Shown: positions 1-14,944, numbered from the stretch's first letter. The stretch is 64,000 nucleotides of DNA from Sphingomonas sp. AX6 (GCF_902506605.1 NZ_LR733979.1:2092008-2156007); one strand, 5' to 3'. Made by a program: numbers and translations. Notes: a model not told the origin generated them from the letters alone.

Positions 1-133
1 ACCTCACCTGATCTGTCCCTGGGATCGCGATGCCAAACACTCGCTTGCCCCGGCCTGAACGATCGGCAGCCCGGGCTTGTGCCACCCGACCCGTTGCCGC
101 ACACAAGTGTAAATCGGAACATAGGGGATGAGT

Positions 134-2080
134 ATGAAGCGGTTGAAACTCGCAATCCTGGCGAGCGCGATGCTGGTGAGCCCGGTGATGGCGCAACAGG
201 TGCCCGCGCCCGAGGTCCGACAGGTCGGCACCGCGCGGCTGGAGAATGTCCCCGAAATCCCCGCCGATGTGCGCGAGGCCGTGCAACGTTACCAGAACAG
301 CCGCTCGGCCGAGTTCGAGGATTGGCTGGCCGACGGGACGATGCTGATTCGCACGCGTTTCGGCACCTCCAACCAGCTCCACCATGTCGCAGCACCGGGG
401 GCGAGCCGGGAGCAATTGACCTTCTTCTCCAGTCCCGTCGCGGGCGCGACCACGATTCCCGGCACTCAGCGTTTCGTGATGACGCGCGACACCGACGGCG
501 ACGAGTGGTTCCAGCTTCATGTCCGCGGGCTGACCGGCGACTCCGTGCAGGTGACCCAGCCGGGCACACGCAACGGATCGCCGGTCGTCAGCGAAGACGG
601 ACGGATGCTGGTGTGGACCACCGCGACCAAGGGCAGCGCGGCCTATACGCTCAACGCCGTCGATCTGACCGCGATCACGCCTACGCCGCGCGTGCTATAC
701 AAATCCGATGGCGCGATCGGCGCGAGCGACCTGTCCGCAGACAAAGGCCGCGCGCTGTTCACACGCACCCTGTCGAACCGCGAAAGCCAGATTTTCGTGC
801 TCGATACCGCGACCGGACGGGCAACCCGGATCGCGCCGAATGCGCCCGCCGCGCGCTACGACAGCCCGCGCTTCCTGGCCGACGGCAAGACGATCCTCGC
901 CATTTCGGACCGCGACAGCGATGTCCGCCGCCTGGTCGAAATCGACATCGCGAGTGGCCGCGAACGCGTGCTGACCCTCGACCTGAGATGGAATGTCGAG
1001 GGCTATGATTTGTCGAAGGGCGGGCGCGTGCTCGCCTATGTCGTCAACGAGGACGGGTTTTCGCGTGTGGTGGCGCAGGACCGGATCACACGGCGAGCGC
1101 TGCCTCAGCCGGAGTTGCCGCGTGGCGTGGTATCCGCACTCAAATTCTCGCCCGAAGGCGACCGGCTGGCGATCGGCCTGTCCTCGGCGACTTCGGCGGG
1201 CGATGTCTGGGCATGGGATGTTGCGGGGGGGGACCTCACCCGCTGGACCATGTCGGAACTCGGCGATCTCGACCCGGCGGAACTGGCCGAGCCCGAACTG
1301 ATCCGCTTCAAATCCTTCGACGGTCTGTCGGTCCCGGCCTTCGTCTATCGCCCCAAGAATATTCCGCCCGGCCAGAAGACGCCGGTCATCATGGACATTC
1401 ATGGCGGCCCCGAAGCGCAGACGCTGCCGATCTGGAATTACGGCGCGCAATATTTCGCCGATGCACTTGGCGCGACCGTGATCCTGCCGAATGTTCGAGG
1501 GTCGGACGGCTACGGAAAACGCTATCTCAACCTCGACAATGCCGAAAAGCGCGAGGATTCGGTCAAGGATATCGGCGCATTGCTCGACTGGATCGAAAGC
1601 CAGCCGGGCCTCGATGCGTCGAAAGTCGCGGTCTATGGCCAATCCTATGGCGGCTATATGAGCCTGGCGGTCATGACCCATTATTCGGATCGGCTGGTCG
1701 GCGGGGTCAATCGCTATGGCATCAGTGATTTCGTGACGTTTCTGGAACGCACCGAAGCCTATCGTCGCGACAATCGCCGCGCCGAATATGGCGACGAACG
1801 CGATCCCGAAATGCGAAAGGTCTTCGCCCGCATCGCGCCGATGGCGAACATCGCCAAGATCACCAAACCGATGCTGGTGATGCAGGGCGCGACCGACCCG
1901 CGCGTGCCGCAATTCGAAAGCGATCAGGTCGTCGCCAAGCTGCGCGCGAACGGCATCGACACCTGGTATGTGCTGTTCGCCGATGAAGGACACGGGTTTC
2001 AGAAGAAGGAAAACAACGACCTTCGCCGCGAAGTCGAAACGGTGTTCCTGAGGAAGCTGTTCGCGGGGGGCGGGGAGTGA
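134..2080 (+). CDS. S9 family prolyl oligopeptidase-type serine peptidase, exported
   Basis: Serine peptidase of the prolyl oligopeptidase/acylaminoacyl-peptidase family (S9), probably periplasmic, cleaving oligopeptides. The N-terminus is a Sec signal peptide ending near VMAQQ. A beta-propeller-like region with TolB-type repeats follows (about residues 60-390), then an alpha/beta-hydrolase domain. Counted from an ATG at 128, the catalytic triad is Ser506 in GQSYGGY, Asp590 in GATDPR and His622 in DEGHGF, all intact. I place the start at the ATG at 134 rather than 128: AGGGG at 123-127 touches the first ATG but sits six bases before the second. The next gene overlaps its stop (GTGA), so the two are probably co-translated. 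The exact substrate is unknown. Confidence 0.93.
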   Translation: MKRLKLAILASAMLVSPVMAQQVPAPEVRQVGTARLENVPEIPADVREAVQRYQNSRSAEFEDWLADGTMLIRTRFGTSNQLHHVAAPGASREQLTFFSSPVAGATTIPGTQRFVMTRDTDGDEWFQLHVRGLTGDSVQVTQPGTRNGSPVVSEDGRMLVWTTATKGSAAYTLNAVDLTAITPTPRVLYKSDGAIGASDLSADKGRALFTRTLSNRESQIFVLDTATGRATRIAPNAPAARYDSPRFLADGKTILAISDRDSDVRRLVEIDIASGRERVLTLDLRWNVEGYDLSKGGRVLAYVVNEDGFSRVVAQDRITRRALPQPELPRGVVSALKFSPEGDRLAIGLSSATSAGDVWAWDVAGGDLTRWTMSELGDLDPAELAEPELIRFKSFDGLSVPAFVYRPKNIPPGQKTPVIMDIHGGPEAQTLPIWNYGAQYFADALGATVILPNVRGSDGYGKRYLNLDNAEKREDSVKDIGALLDWIESQPGLDASKVAVYGQSYGGYMSLAVMTHYSDRLVGGVNRYGISDFVTFLERTEAYRRDNRRAEYGDERDPEMRKVFARIAPMANIAKITKPMLVMQGATDPRVPQFESDQVVAKLRANGIDTWYVLFADEGHGFQKKENNDLRREVETVFLRKLFAGGGE

Positions 2081-2277
2081 CGCTCAACACCGCGCAGTGG
2101 CTATGGCTCATCGCGACATGTGCCGTGATGGCATCCATTTTCGCCGACCTGGCAGGCTTCGTTGAAATTCCGCCGATCTACTGGCTGACCGGATCGATCG
2201 GGCTGACCGTCATCGGCTGGCGCGTCATGCCGATGCGCGAGATCGAGGCGGCGTGGGAGAAGCAGCGCAGTCGTTAG
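2077..2277 (+). CDS. small two-helix membrane protein, hypothetical
   Basis: A 66-residue protein with a GTG start that overlaps the TGA of the upstream S9 peptidase (GTGA), a layout typical of translational coupling. Two hydrophobic stretches (about residues 6-26 and 33-50) predict two membrane spans, followed by a short charged tail ending EKQRSR. I do not recognise a family. Its tie to the peptidase is inferred only from the overlap. Confidence 0.7.
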   Translation: MTLNTAQWLWLIATCAVMASIFADLAGFVEIPPIYWLTGSIGLTVIGWRVMPMREIEAAWEKQRSR

Positions 2278-2356
2278 CGCGGAATGGCCTTACCCAGGGG
2301 CAATGAAGCGCCACCATCCTCCGGCGACAACGACCCAATCGCATTTGCCCCAAACG

Positions 2357-2394
2357 AAAACCGCCGCCGGGATCGCTCCCGACGGCGGTTTTTT
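2357..2394. terminator. bidirectional intrinsic terminator between the 66-aa gene and rpoC
   Basis: Inverted repeat with arms AAAACCGCCG and CGGCGGTTTT around a GC-rich loop, with TTTTTT on the plus strand and CGGTTTTCGTTT on the minus strand. It lies between convergent transcription units and can end both, the plus-strand reading being stronger. Confidence 0.85.
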
Positions 2395-2427
2395 GTGTCA
2401 CATCACCGGGCGGACCCGGCGAGGGGT

Positions 2428-6675
<4,248 letters not shown>

Positions 6676-6710
6676 TTTCTCATTCCTCGCTGGGAGGGGA
6701 ATTCATCAAA

Positions 6711-6812
6711 CCCGTTCGTCTCGAGTAGGGATCGAGCTTGTCGAGAGCCCGTATCGAGAGATCCCTCGATACGCCTTCTCGACTTCGCTCGAAGGCTACT
6801 CGGGACGAACGG
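6711..6812. repeat. palindromic repeat family C, copy 1 (rpoB-rpoC spacer)
   Basis: About 100 bp of interrupted inverted repeats with the recurring words TCGAGCTTGTCGAGA, CCCTCGATACGCCTTCTCGA and GGCTACTCGGGACGAACGG. The reverse complement matches the element at 51634-51755 over most of its length. It lies inside the rpoBC operon and will be transcribed as a folded spacer RNA. Confidence 0.85.
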
Positions 6813-6821
6813 CAAGAAAGC

Positions 6822-9800
6822 TCATTCAGCCGCGATCGCTACGCCGTCGTCGTCGAGTTCCTCGATCGACTTCAGCTCGACGTTCAGGCCCAGCGAGCGC
6901 ATTTCCTTGACGAGCACGTTGAAGCTCTCCGGAATGCCCGCCTCGAAGGTATCGTCGCCCTTGACGATCGCTTCATAGACCTTGGTGCGGCCGATCACGT
7001 CGTCCGACTTCACCGTCAGCATTTCCTGCAAGGTGTACGCCGCGCCGTAGGCCTGGAGTGCCCAGACCTCCATTTCGCCGAAGCGCTGGCCACCGAACTG
7101 CGCTTTACCACCGAGCGGCTGCTGAGTGACGAGCGAGTACGGCCCGATCGAACGCGCGTGGATCTTGTCGTCGACCAGATGGTGGAGCTTGAGCATGTAG
7201 ATGATGCCCACGGTCACCTTGCGGTCGAACATCTCGCCGGTGCGTCCGTCGAACAGGTCCGACTGGCCCGACGTGTCGAGCCCGGCGAGTTCCAGCATGT
7301 CCGACACGTCGCTTTCGCGCGCGCCGTCGAACACCGGCGTGCCCATCGGGACGCCGTTTTTCAGATGCCCTGCCAGCTCGACGATCTGATCCGCCGAGCG
7401 CGAATCGATGTCGCCATGATAACGGTCGCCGTAGATGACCTTCAGACGATCCTTGACCGGCTCGGGCATGGTGCCCGGGGCGGCGTTCGGATTGTCCTCG
7501 CGCCATTTCTCCAGCGCTTGGGTCACCTGCTGGCCCAGACCGCGTGCGGCCCAGCCAAGATGGGTTTCGAAGATCTGACCGACGTTCATGCGCGACGGCA
7601 CGCCCAGCGGGTTGAGCACCAGATCGACCGGCGTCCCGTCTTCGAGGAACGGCATGTCCTCGATCGGCAGGATGCGGCTGATGATGCCCTTGTTGCCGTG
7701 ACGGCCGGCCATCTTGTCGCCCGGCTGCAGCTTGCGCTTCACCGCGACGAAGACCTTGACCATCTTGAGCACGCCTGGTGGCAGCTCGTCGCCACGTTCC
7801 AGCTTCTCGCGACGATCGTGGAACTTGTCCGTGATCTTCTTCGCCGCTTCGTCGTACTGGCCCTTCACGGCTTCCAGGTTCGACTGCATCTGGTCGTCGG
7901 CGACGCCGAACTTCCACCATTCGTGACGGTCGACCTGATCAAGCAGGTCTTCGGTGATTTCCGAACCCTTCTTGATGCCCTTGGGGGCCGAAGTCGCCGT
8001 CTGGCCGAGCAGCATTTCCTTCAGGCGCGACCAGGTCGCACGGTTCAGGATGCCGCGTTCGTCGTCCGAGTCCTTCTTAAGGCGCTCGATTTCCTCGCGC
8101 TCGATCGCCATCGCGCGCTCGTCCTTGTCGATGCCGTGGCGGTTGAACACGCGCACTTCGACGACCGTCCCGGCCACGCCCGGCGGCAGGCGAAGCGAGG
8201 TGTCGCGCACGTCGCTGGCCTTTTCACCGAAGATTGCACGAAGCAGCTTTTCTTCCGGCGTCATCGGCGATTCACCCTTGGGGGTGATCTTGCCGGCCAA
8301 AATATCGCCCGGTTCGACCTCTGCACCGATATAGACGATGCCCGCTTCGTCGAGGTTGCGAAGCGCTTCCTCGCCGACGTTCGGGATGTCGCGGGTGATG
8401 TCTTCCGGCCCGAGCTTGGTATCGCGCGCCGCAACTTCGAATTCCTCGATATGGATCGAGGTGAAGACATCGTCCTTGGCGATGCGCTCCGAGATCAGGA
8501 TCGCGTCTTCGTAGTTATACCCGTTCCACGGCATGAACGCGACCAGGCTGTTGCGGCCGAGTGCGAGTTCGCCCAACTCGGTCGAGGGGCCGTCGGCAAG
8601 GACTTCGCCCGCCTTGACCACATCGCCCACCTTCACCAGCGGACGCTGGTTAATGCAGGTGTTCTGGTTCGAACGCTGGAACTTCATCAGCGTGTAGATG
8701 TCGACGCCGCTTTCATTGGCATCGACTTCGCCGGTGGCGCGGATGACGATACGGGTCGCATCGACCTGATCGACGACGCCAGCACGCTTGGCGGAAATCG
8801 CCGCGCCCGAATCGCGTGCGACGGTCGATTCCATGCCGGTGCCGACGAACGGTGCTTCGGCTTGGACCAATGGCACCGCCTGACGCTGCATGTTCGAACC
8901 CATCAGTGCGCGGTTGGCGTCATCGTTTTCCAGGAATGGAATGAGCGATGCCGCAACCGAAACGAGCTGTTTGGGGCTGACGTCCATCAGCGTGACCTGA
9001 TCGCGCAGCGCCATCAGGAATTCACCCGCCTGACGTGCCGACACCAGATCTTCCGCGAACGAACCGTCCGCGTTCAGCTCTGCCGACGCCTGCGCGACGG
9101 TGTGCTTCTGTTCTTCCATCGCCGACAGATAGACGACGTCGTTGGTCACCTTGTTATCGATGACCTTGCGGTACGGCGTTTCGATGAAGCCGTATTTGTT
9201 GACGCGGCTGAACGTCGCGAGGCTGTTGATCAGGCCGATGTTCGGGCCTTCCGGCGTTTCGATCGGGCAGATGCGGCCATAATGCGTCGGGTGAACGTCG
9301 CGGACTTCGAAGCCCGCACGTTCGCGCGTCAGACCGCCTGGCCCAAGCGCCGAAACGCGACGCTTATGCGTCACTTCTGACAGTGGGTTGGTCTGATCCA
9401 TGAACTGCGAAAGCTGCGACGAACCGAAGAATTCGCGCACCGCGGCAACCGCAGGCTTGGCGTTGATCAGGTCGTTCGGCATGACCGTCGAGACGTCGAC
9501 CGACGACATGCGCTCCTTGACCGCACGTTCCATGCGGAGAAGACCGACGCGGTACTGGTTTTCGAGCAATTCGCCCACCGAACGCACGCGGCGGTTGCCG
9601 AGATTGTCGATGTCGTCAACTTCGCCCTTGCCGTCCTTCAGGTCCACGAGCGTCTTGACGACCGCGAGGATATCCTCGGTACGCAGCGTCGTGACCGTGT
9701 CTTCGGCATCGAGGTCTAGGCGCATGTTGAGCTTGACGCGACCCACGGCCGACAGGTCGTAGCGATCGGGATCGAAGAACAGGCCAGCGAACAGCGATTC

Positions 9801-11000
9801 CGCGGTTTCCAGCGTCGGCGGTTCGCCGGGACGCATGACGCGGTAGATGTCCGACAGCGCTTGCTGGCGCTCCTCGGCCTTGTCCACCTTCAGCGTGTTG
9901 CGAATCCAGGGACCGGTCGAGACATGGTCGATGTCGAGCAGTTCGATCCGGTCGATCCCAGCCTTGTCCAGCACTTCGAGATTTTCGGCCGAAACTTCGT
10001 CGCCTGCCTCGATATAGATCTGGCCGGTGGATTCGTTGATCAGGTCATAGGCGCTGTAGCGACCGAAGATTTCCTCGGTCGGGATCAGCAGGTCGGTCAG
10101 GCCGTCCTTGGCTGCCTTGTTGGCAGCACGCGGCGAAATCTTCTGACCCGCGGGGAATACAACTTCGCCCGACTTGGCATCGACGATGTCGAACATCGGC
10201 TTTTGCCCGCGCCAGTTTTCGGCGGCGAACGGAATTTGCCAGCCATCGGGACCGCGCACAAAGGTGACGGTGTTGTAGAAATGGCTGAGAATATCTTCCG
10301 ACGACAGGCCCAGCGCGTAGAGCAGGCTGGTGACCGGCAGCTTGCGCTTGCGGTCGATGCGGACGTTGACGATGTCCTTGGCGTCGAACTCGAAGTCGAG
10401 CCACGAACCGCGATACGGGATCACGCGCGCGGCGAACAAATACTTGCCCGATGCGTGCGTCTTGCCGCGGTCATGGTCGAACAGCACACCCGGCGAGCGG
10501 TGCATCTGCGACACGATCACGCGTTCGGTGCCGTTGATGAAGAAGGTGCCGTTGCCCGTCATCAGGGGCATGTCGCCCATATAGACGTCCTGCTCCTTGA
10601 TATCGAGGACCGAGCGGGCATCCGTATCGGGATCGACTTCGAACACGATCAGGCGAAGCGTGACGCGCATCGGCGCGGCATAGGTTATCCCGCGCTGGCG
10701 GCATTCTTCGACGTCGAACTTCGGCGGCTCGAGTTCGTAAGTGACGAAATCCAGCTCGGCGGTGCCGGCGAAATCGCGGATCGGGAAGACCGAGCGAAGC
10801 GTCTTTTCCAGACCCGACACGTAATTGATCGACGGGTCGCTGCGCAGGAACTGTTCGTAGGATTCGCGCTGAACCTCGATCAGGTTCGGCATCTGCACCA
10901 CTTCGTGGATGTCGCCGAACACCTTGCGGATGCGGCGCTGATACGTGCCGCGATCGCCTGCGCGCGGCTGAACGCCGCTGTCGGTTGCCTTGGTCGCCAT
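6822..11000 (-). CDS. rpoB: DNA-directed RNA polymerase subunit beta
   Basis: Full-length beta subunit (about 1392 aa). The typical beta signatures are present: the rifampicin region with [25 protein letters not shown] and [11 protein letters not shown], then [14 protein letters not shown] and the C-terminal clamp segment [20 protein letters not shown] start at the ATG at 11000 (MATKATDSG), preceded by GAGG ten bases upstream. The longer frame from 11039 adds 13 residues without a ribosome binding site. rplJ and rplL are not immediately upstream; the preceding gene is cysQ. Expression is probably from the promoter at 11205-11233 through a leader of about 200 nt that carries a terminator-like hairpin. 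Confidence 0.99.
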   Translation of the reverse strand: MATKATDSGVQPRAGDRGTYQRRIRKVFGDIHEVVQMPNLIEVQRESYEQFLRSDPSINYVSGLEKTLRSVFPIRDFAGTAELDFVTYELEPPKFDVEECRQRGITYAAPMRVTLRLIVFEVDPDTDARSVLDIKEQDVYMGDMPLMTGNGTFFINGTERVIVSQMHRSPGVLFDHDRGKTHASGKYLFAARVIPYRGSWLDFEFDAKDIVNVRIDRKRKLPVTSLLYALGLSSEDILSHFYNTVTFVRGPDGWQIPFAAENWRGQKPMFDIVDAKSGEVVFPAGQKISPRAANKAAKDGLTDLLIPTEEIFGRYSAYDLINESTGQIYIEAGDEVSAENLEVLDKAGIDRIELLDIDHVSTGPWIRNTLKVDKAEERQQALSDIYRVMRPGEPPTLETAESLFAGLFFDPDRYDLSAVGRVKLNMRLDLDAEDTVTTLRTEDILAVVKTLVDLKDGKGEVDDIDNLGNRRVRSVGELLENQYRVGLLRMERAVKERMSSVDVSTVMPNDLINAKPAVAAVREFFGSSQLSQFMDQTNPLSEVTHKRRVSALGPGGLTRERAGFEVRDVHPTHYGRICPIETPEGPNIGLINSLATFSRVNKYGFIETPYRKVIDNKVTNDVVYLSAMEEQKHTVAQASAELNADGSFAEDLVSARQAGEFLMALRDQVTLMDVSPKQLVSVAASLIPFLENDDANRALMGSNMQRQAVPLVQAEAPFVGTGMESTVARDSGAAISAKRAGVVDQVDATRIVIRATGEVDANESGVDIYTLMKFQRSNQNTCINQRPLVKVGDVVKAGEVLADGPSTELGELALGRNSLVAFMPWNGYNYEDAILISERIAKDDVFTSIHIEEFEVAARDTKLGPEDITRDIPNVGEEALRNLDEAGIVYIGAEVEPGDILAGKITPKGESPMTPEEKLLRAIFGEKASDVRDTSLRLPPGVAGTVVEVRVFNRHGIDKDERAMAIEREEIERLKKDSDDERGILNRATWSRLKEMLLGQTATSAPKGIKKGSEITEDLLDQVDRHEWWKFGVADDQMQSNLEAVKGQYDEAAKKITDKFHDRREKLERGDELPPGVLKMVKVFVAVKRKLQPGDKMAGRHGNKGIISRILPIEDMPFLEDGTPVDLVLNPLGVPSRMNVGQIFETHLGWAARGLGQQVTQALEKWREDNPNAAPGTMPEPVKDRLKVIYGDRYHGDIDSRSADQIVELAGHLKNGVPMGTPVFDGARESDVSDMLELAGLDTSGQSDLFDGRTGEMFDRKVTVGIIYMLKLHHLVDDKIHARSIGPYSLVTQQPLGGKAQFGGQRFGEMEVWALQAYGAAYTLQEMLTVKSDDVIGRTKVYEAIVKGDDTFEAGIPESFNVLVKEMRSLGLNVELKSIEELDDDGVAIAAE

Positions 11001-11080
11001 AGAGAATTTGCCTCGATCTTGATCGTGCGTAAATGTCATGCCCGGCCATACGGTCGGATTTCAGACGCAGGAAAAGACGC

Positions 11081-11120
11081 AAAAAGCCGCGGGCTTCCGT
11101 ATCGGAAAGCCGCAGCTTTT
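11081..11120 (-). terminator. terminator-like hairpin in the rpoB leader (candidate attenuator)
   Basis: Read on the minus strand, GAAAAGCTGCGGCTTTCCG and CGGAAGCCCGCGGCTTTTT form a long imperfect stem (one mismatch, one bulge) with a 3-base loop and a run of five T. It lies downstream of the predicted rpoB promoter and about 80 nt before the rpoB start, so rpoB transcripts from that promoter must read through it. Confidence 0.75.
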
Positions 11121-11204
11121 CAGCGTCCTGAACCCGGCTGATCATCCGTAGGACACACTGCGCGACGGCGCATCCTGTCTCGATCCATGCTGGGGTGTGA
11201 CGGG

Positions 11205-11233
11205 GATATAGGCGTGGGGAGGGGGTGTGTCAA
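11205..11233 (-). promoter_or_regulatory. sigma70-type promoter for rpoBC
   Basis: Minus strand: perfect -35 TTGACA (11233-11228), 17-base spacer, -10 TATATC (11210-11205). It lies just after the cysQ stop, giving an expected transcript start near 11198 and a leader of about 200 nt before rpoB. It is the best promoter match I found in the window. Confidence 0.75.
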
Positions 11234-11257
11234 TTTTCAGCGTAGGGATTCGAGGCT

Positions 11258-11983
11258 TCAGTCGGTGTGATCGTTCACCGCCGCGAACACCCGGTCCGCC
11301 CATTCCATCCGGCAGATCAAAAGGTCGGGCACGCTGGTTGACCGCGCGTTATAGGTGAGCGGTGATCCATCGATGCGCGAGGCGTGCAACCCGGCTGCAA
11401 GGGCGACCGCGGCAGGCGCGCAATTGTCCCATTGATGCTGGCCGCCCGAATGGAGATAGATTTCGGCCTCTCCCAGCACCACTGCCATCGCTTTCGCGCC
11501 CGCCGATCCCATGGGGATCGTCTCCGCACCGATCACGTCGCGAACCGAGGCACAGAGTTGGCTGGGGCGGCTGCGGCTGACCAGCATTCGTGGGGGTAAA
11601 GCGGGCGAGGGCAGGGCAGGCGGCTTATCGCTCGCCAGCACGATCCCACGAGCGGGAAGCGCCACTGCGCCGATCGCGGGCACGCCACCGATCGACAGCG
11701 CGACATGCACCGCCCAGTCGCCACGCCCTTCGCCAAACTCCCGCGTGCCGTCCAATGGGTCGATAATCCAGACGCGCCGCGCCTCAAGCCGGGACAAGTC
11801 GTCCGCCGATTCCTCTGACAGGATCGCATCGTCGGGTCGGGCATCGTGCAGCCGGTCCAGGATCAGGCGATTGGCCTCGGCATCTCCGCGTGCGCCCGCA
11901 TCCGCGCCGCCTTCACGCTGGATCGCAACAAGCAGCTTGCCCGCTTCTTCCGCGATGGCCGCGGCCAGCCGGGCGTCGCTCAC
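11258..11983 (-). CDS. cysQ: 3'(2'),5'-bisphosphate nucleotidase (PAP phosphatase), inositol monophosphatase family
   Basis: A 241-residue inositol-monophosphatase-fold enzyme. CysQ removes the 3'-phosphate of PAP, the by-product of PAPS use, and can also act on PAPS. Metal-binding motifs are present: EES near residue 58, DPLDGTREF near residue 75, and WDNCAPAAV in the C-terminal half. The start overlaps the cysNC stop by four bases (ATGA), so the operon is cysD-cysNC-cysQ and the context supports PAP rather than inositol phosphate as substrate. It is the last gene before the rpoB promoter. Confidence 0.9.
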   Translation of the reverse strand: MSDARLAAAIAEEAGKLLVAIQREGGADAGARGDAEANRLILDRLHDARPDDAILSEESADDLSRLEARRVWIIDPLDGTREFGEGRGDWAVHVALSIGGVPAIGAVALPARGIVLASDKPPALPSPALPPRMLVSRSRPSQLCASVRDVIGAETIPMGSAGAKAMAVVLGEAEIYLHSGGQHQWDNCAPAAVALAAGLHASRIDGSPLTYNARSTSVPDLLICRMEWADRVFAAVNDHTD

Positions 11984-13893
11984 AGGCTCGGCACCCAGGC
12001 GCCAACCAGCCGTTCGACGATAGCCTCGGCGGCATCCTCTGGCGTGGTCAGCGTCGTATCGATGCGAATATCGGGCCGTTCGGGCGCTTCATAGGGGCTG
12101 TCGATTCCGGTGAAGTTCTTGAGGCTGCCGGCACGCGCTTTCTTGTACAGCCCCTTCACGTCGCGGCGTTCGGCCTCCGCCAGCGGCGTATCGACGAAGA
12201 TCTCGACGAACTCGCCCTCCGGCAGCATCGCGCGCACCATGTCGCGTTCGGCGCGGAACGGGCTGATAAAGGCGGTCAGCACGATCAGCCCGGCATCGGC
12301 CATCAGCTTCGCAACCTCGCCGACGCGGCGGATATTCTCCACCCGGTCGGCATCGGTAAAGCCCAAGTCGCGGTTCAGCCCGTGGCGAACATTGTCGCCG
12401 TCCAGCAGGACGGAATGTTTGCCCAGCGCGTGGAGCTTTTTTTCGACCAGATTGGCGATAGTTGATTTCCCCGATCCCGACAGGCCGGTGAACCACAGCA
12501 CGGCAGGCCGCTGACCCTTTTGCGCGGCGTGGGCGTCACGGTTGATCTCGATCGCCTGCCAATGGACGTTTTGCGCGCGGCGCAGGCTGAAATTGACCAT
12601 ACCCGCCGCGACGGTCGAATTTGTCAGCTTGTCGATGAGGATGAAGCCGCCGAGATCGCGATTCTCTGCGTAAGGCGCGAACGGAATGGGGCGGTCGGTA
12701 TAGACCTCGGTCACGCCGATATCGTTGAGGTCCAGCGTCTTTGCCGACAGCGTGGCCATGGTGTTGACGCACACCACATGCTTGGGCGGCTGGATCGTCG
12801 CGCTGACCGTGCGTGTCCCCGATTTAAGCCAGTATGCGCGGCCCGGCAGCAGCGCCTCGTCGGCCATCCATACGATCGTCGCTTCGAACTGGTCGGCGAC
12901 TTGCGGCGGATCGTCGGCGGTCGCGATCACGTCGCCGCGCGAGCAATCGATTTCGTCGGCCAGGGTCAGCGTGACCGATTGGCCTGCGCCAGCCCGTTGC
13001 AGATCGCCATCGAACGTGACGATCCGGTCGATGGTCGATGTGCGTCCGGACGGCAGCACGCGGACGGCGTCGCCCGGCTTTACGGTGCCGCTGGCGATCA
13101 ACCCCGCAAAACCTCGAAAATCTAGATTGGGGCGGTTGACCCATTGCACCGGCATTCGGAATGCGGCTTCGCGCGCGACGTCGCGCGCGACCTCGACCGT
13201 TTCCAGATGATCGAGCAGCGCCGGGCCATCGTACCAAGGCGTCGCATCGGACTTGGCGGTGATATTGTCGCCGCCCAGCCCGGAGATGGGAATGGCGGTG
13301 AATGCCTCGATCCCGATCGACGTGGCAAAGGCGCGGTAATCGGCGACGATCTCTTCGAACCGCGCTGAATCGTAACCGACAAGGTCCATCTTGTTCACCG
13401 CCAGCACGATGTTCCGAATGCCGATCAGGTGCGCGAGGTAGCTGTGCCGCCGCGTCTGGGTCAGCACGCCCTTTCGCGCATCGATCAGGATGACGGCCAA
13501 ATCGGCGGTCGATGCGCCGGTCACCATGTTGCGGGTATATTGCTCGTGCCCCGGCGTGTCGGCGACGATGAACTTGCGTTTTTCGGTCGCGAAGAAGCGA
13601 TAGGCGACGTCGATGGTGATGCCCTGCTCGCGCTCGGCGGTCAGCCCGTCGACGAGCAGGGCGAAGTCGATTGCCTGGCCTTGGGTGCCGACGCGCTTGC
13701 TGTCCGCCTCGAGCGCGGACAGTTGATCCTCGAAAATCTGCTTCGAATCGTAAAGGAGGCGGCCGATCAGCGTCGATTTGCCGTCATCGACCGAACCGCA
13801 GGTGATGAAGCGAAGCAGGGATTTTTGCGCATGCTGGGCGAGATAGGCGTCGATGTCTGACGCGATGAGGACGTCGGGGCGGTATGCTGTCAC
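11980..13893 (-). CDS. cysNC: bifunctional sulfate adenylyltransferase subunit 1 / adenylylsulfate kinase
   Basis: Fusion of the GTPase subunit of ATP sulfurylase (CysN, N-terminal two thirds) with APS kinase (CysC, about residues 450-637). Together with CysD it makes APS, which is then phosphorylated to PAPS. The G1 motif GSVDDGKS is at residues 33-40; DTPGH and NKMD follow. The CysC P-loop is GLSGSGKS. I take the GTG at 13893 ([12 protein letters not shown]) as start: it has GGGGAGGAT just upstream. The reading frame stays open upstream to 14004 only because it runs through a palindromic repeat (13898-14023), whose edge provides this Shine-Dalgarno. Its stop overlaps cysQ. Confidence 0.93.
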   Translation of the reverse strand: MTAYRPDVLIASDIDAYLAQHAQKSLLRFITCGSVDDGKSTLIGRLLYDSKQIFEDQLSALEADSKRVGTQGQAIDFALLVDGLTAEREQGITIDVAYRFFATEKRKFIVADTPGHEQYTRNMVTGASTADLAVILIDARKGVLTQTRRHSYLAHLIGIRNIVLAVNKMDLVGYDSARFEEIVADYRAFATSIGIEAFTAIPISGLGGDNITAKSDATPWYDGPALLDHLETVEVARDVAREAAFRMPVQWVNRPNLDFRGFAGLIASGTVKPGDAVRVLPSGRTSTIDRIVTFDGDLQRAGAGQSVTLTLADEIDCSRGDVIATADDPPQVADQFEATIVWMADEALLPGRAYWLKSGTRTVSATIQPPKHVVCVNTMATLSAKTLDLNDIGVTEVYTDRPIPFAPYAENRDLGGFILIDKLTNSTVAAGMVNFSLRRAQNVHWQAIEINRDAHAAQKGQRPAVLWFTGLSGSGKSTIANLVEKKLHALGKHSVLLDGDNVRHGLNRDLGFTDADRVENIRRVGEVAKLMADAGLIVLTAFISPFRAERDMVRAMLPEGEFVEIFVDTPLAEAERRDVKGLYKKARAGSLKNFTGIDSPYEAPERPDIRIDTTLTTPEDAAEAIVERLVGAWVPSL

Positions 13894-13897
13894 TGGA

Positions 13898-14023
13898 TCC
13901 TCCCCGGTACGGGGAGGGGGACCATCCGCAGGTTGGTGGAGGGGGGTCGACGCAGACGTTGCGCTGCGTGGCGCTCCCCCTCCGTCAGCGCTGCGCGCTG
14001 CCACCTCCCCGTGCCGGGGAGGA
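13898..14023. repeat. palindromic repeat family A, copy 1 (cysD-cysNC spacer)
   Basis: About 126 bp bounded by TCCTCCCC and GGGGAGGA, containing GGGGGACCATCCGCAGG, TGGTGGAGGGG, CTCCGTCAGCG and CTGCCACCTCCCC. Near-copies lie at 22314, 33122 and 36399. On the minus strand it is an open frame encoding [17 protein letters not shown], matching the peptide that copy 3 inserts into CoaBC. Confidence 0.9.
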
Positions 14024-14038
14024 ACTTATGCTCGCCCA

Positions 14039-14944
14039 TCAGAAGTATCCTTCCTGCTTTTTCTTCTCCATCGATCCGTCGCCGGCATCGCGGTCGATCG
14101 CGCGACCCTGACGTTCAGAGGTGGTCGTCAGCAGCATTTCCTGGATGACCTGGTTCAATGTCGCGGCTTCGCTCTCGACCGCGCCGGTCAGCGGATAGCA
14201 ACCCAGCGTGCGAAAGCGGATCGAGCGCGTCTTCGGAACCTCGCCGGGCGCCAGACGGAACCGATCGTCATCAACCATCAGCAGCATCCCGTCGCGCTCC
14301 ACGGTCGGGCGCGGCGCGGCGAAATAGAGGGGCACGATCTCGATCCCCTCGCGCAGGATATATTGCCAGATGTCGAGTTCGGTCCAGTTGGACAGCGGGA
14401 ACACGCGGATGCTCTCACCTTTGGCCTTGCGTGCATTGTAGAGGTGCCAGAGTTCGGGCCGCTGCGCCTTGGGGTCCCATCGGTGGCTGGCGGAGCGGAA
14501 CGAGAAGATGCGCTCCTTGGCGCGGCTTTTCTCCTCATCGCGCCGCGCGCCGCCGAACGCCGCGTCGAAGCTGTATTTGTCGAGTGCCTGCTTCAGGCCC
14601 TCGGTTTTCCAAAGGTCGGTATGCAGGCTGCCGTGATCGAACGGGTTGATGCCGCGCTCGATTGCTTCGGGGTTCTGGTGGACAATCAATTCCATACCCG
14701 CGTCCGCCGCGGCCTTATCCCGCAGATCGTACATCGCCCGGAACTTCCACGTCGTATCGACATGCATCAGCGGGAAGGGCGGGGGGGCCGGGAAGAACGC
14801 CTTCTTGGCCAGATGCAGCATGACGGCCGAATCCTTGCCGACCGAATAGAGCATTACCGGACGTTCGGCCTCGGCCACCACTTCGCGCAGGATGTGGATG
14901 CTTTCGGCTTCGAGATCGTCGAGATGCGTCGGCTGAGCGGCCAA
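14039..14944 (-). CDS. cysD: sulfate adenylyltransferase subunit 2
   Basis: Catalytic subunit of ATP sulfurylase, forming APS from ATP and sulfate with the CysN GTPase. It belongs to the PAPS reductase-like ATP-pyrophosphatase family. The PP-loop [10 protein letters not shown] is near residue 35; [15 protein letters not shown] and the C-terminal [12 protein letters not shown] segment are intact. The frame is open to 15106, but only the TTG at 14944 gives the usual length (301 aa) and start ([15 protein letters not shown]), with GGAG six bases upstream. No ATG exists in a suitable place. The UUG lies directly after a 53-nt hairpin (14945-14997) that includes part of the ribosome binding site. 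Confidence 0.93.
   Translation of the reverse strand: MAAQPTHLDDLEAESIHILREVVAEAERPVMLYSVGKDSAVMLHLAKKAFFPAPPPFPLMHVDTTWKFRAMYDLRDKAAADAGMELIVHQNPEAIERGINPFDHGSLHTDLWKTEGLKQALDKYSFDAAFGGARRDEEKSRAKERIFSFRSASHRWDPKAQRPELWHLYNARKAKGESIRVFPLSNWTELDIWQYILREGIEIVPLYFAAPRPTVERDGMLLMVDDDRFRLAPGEVPKTRSIRFRTLGCYPLTGAVESEAATLNQVIQEMLLTTTSERQGRAIDRDAGDGSMEKKKQEGYF

Noticed and set aside
4-231. Minus-strand 75-codon ORF at the window start
   Set aside because: It overlaps the S9 peptidase signal-peptide region antisense, and has no Shine-Dalgarno or conserved feature.
6738-9380. Very long plus-strand open frame (880 codons) opposite rpoB, and similar ones opposite rpoC (2284-4038, 4084-5919)
   Set aside because: They mirror the GC-rich third-position bias of rpoB and rpoC. 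The predicted proteins are His/Arg/Asp-rich with no motif, and rpoB and rpoC are certain.
10471-11145. Minus-strand open frame crossing the rpoB leader hairpin, possible leader peptide
   Set aside because: It has no Shine-Dalgarno, runs far into rpoB out of frame and ends without any protein-like feature. A shorter regulatory peptide cannot be argued from it.
13894-14004. N-terminal extension of CysNC ([10 protein letters not shown]...)
   Set aside because: It is the translated palindromic repeat upstream of the gene. A GTG with a good Shine-Dalgarno follows, at the normal CysN start.
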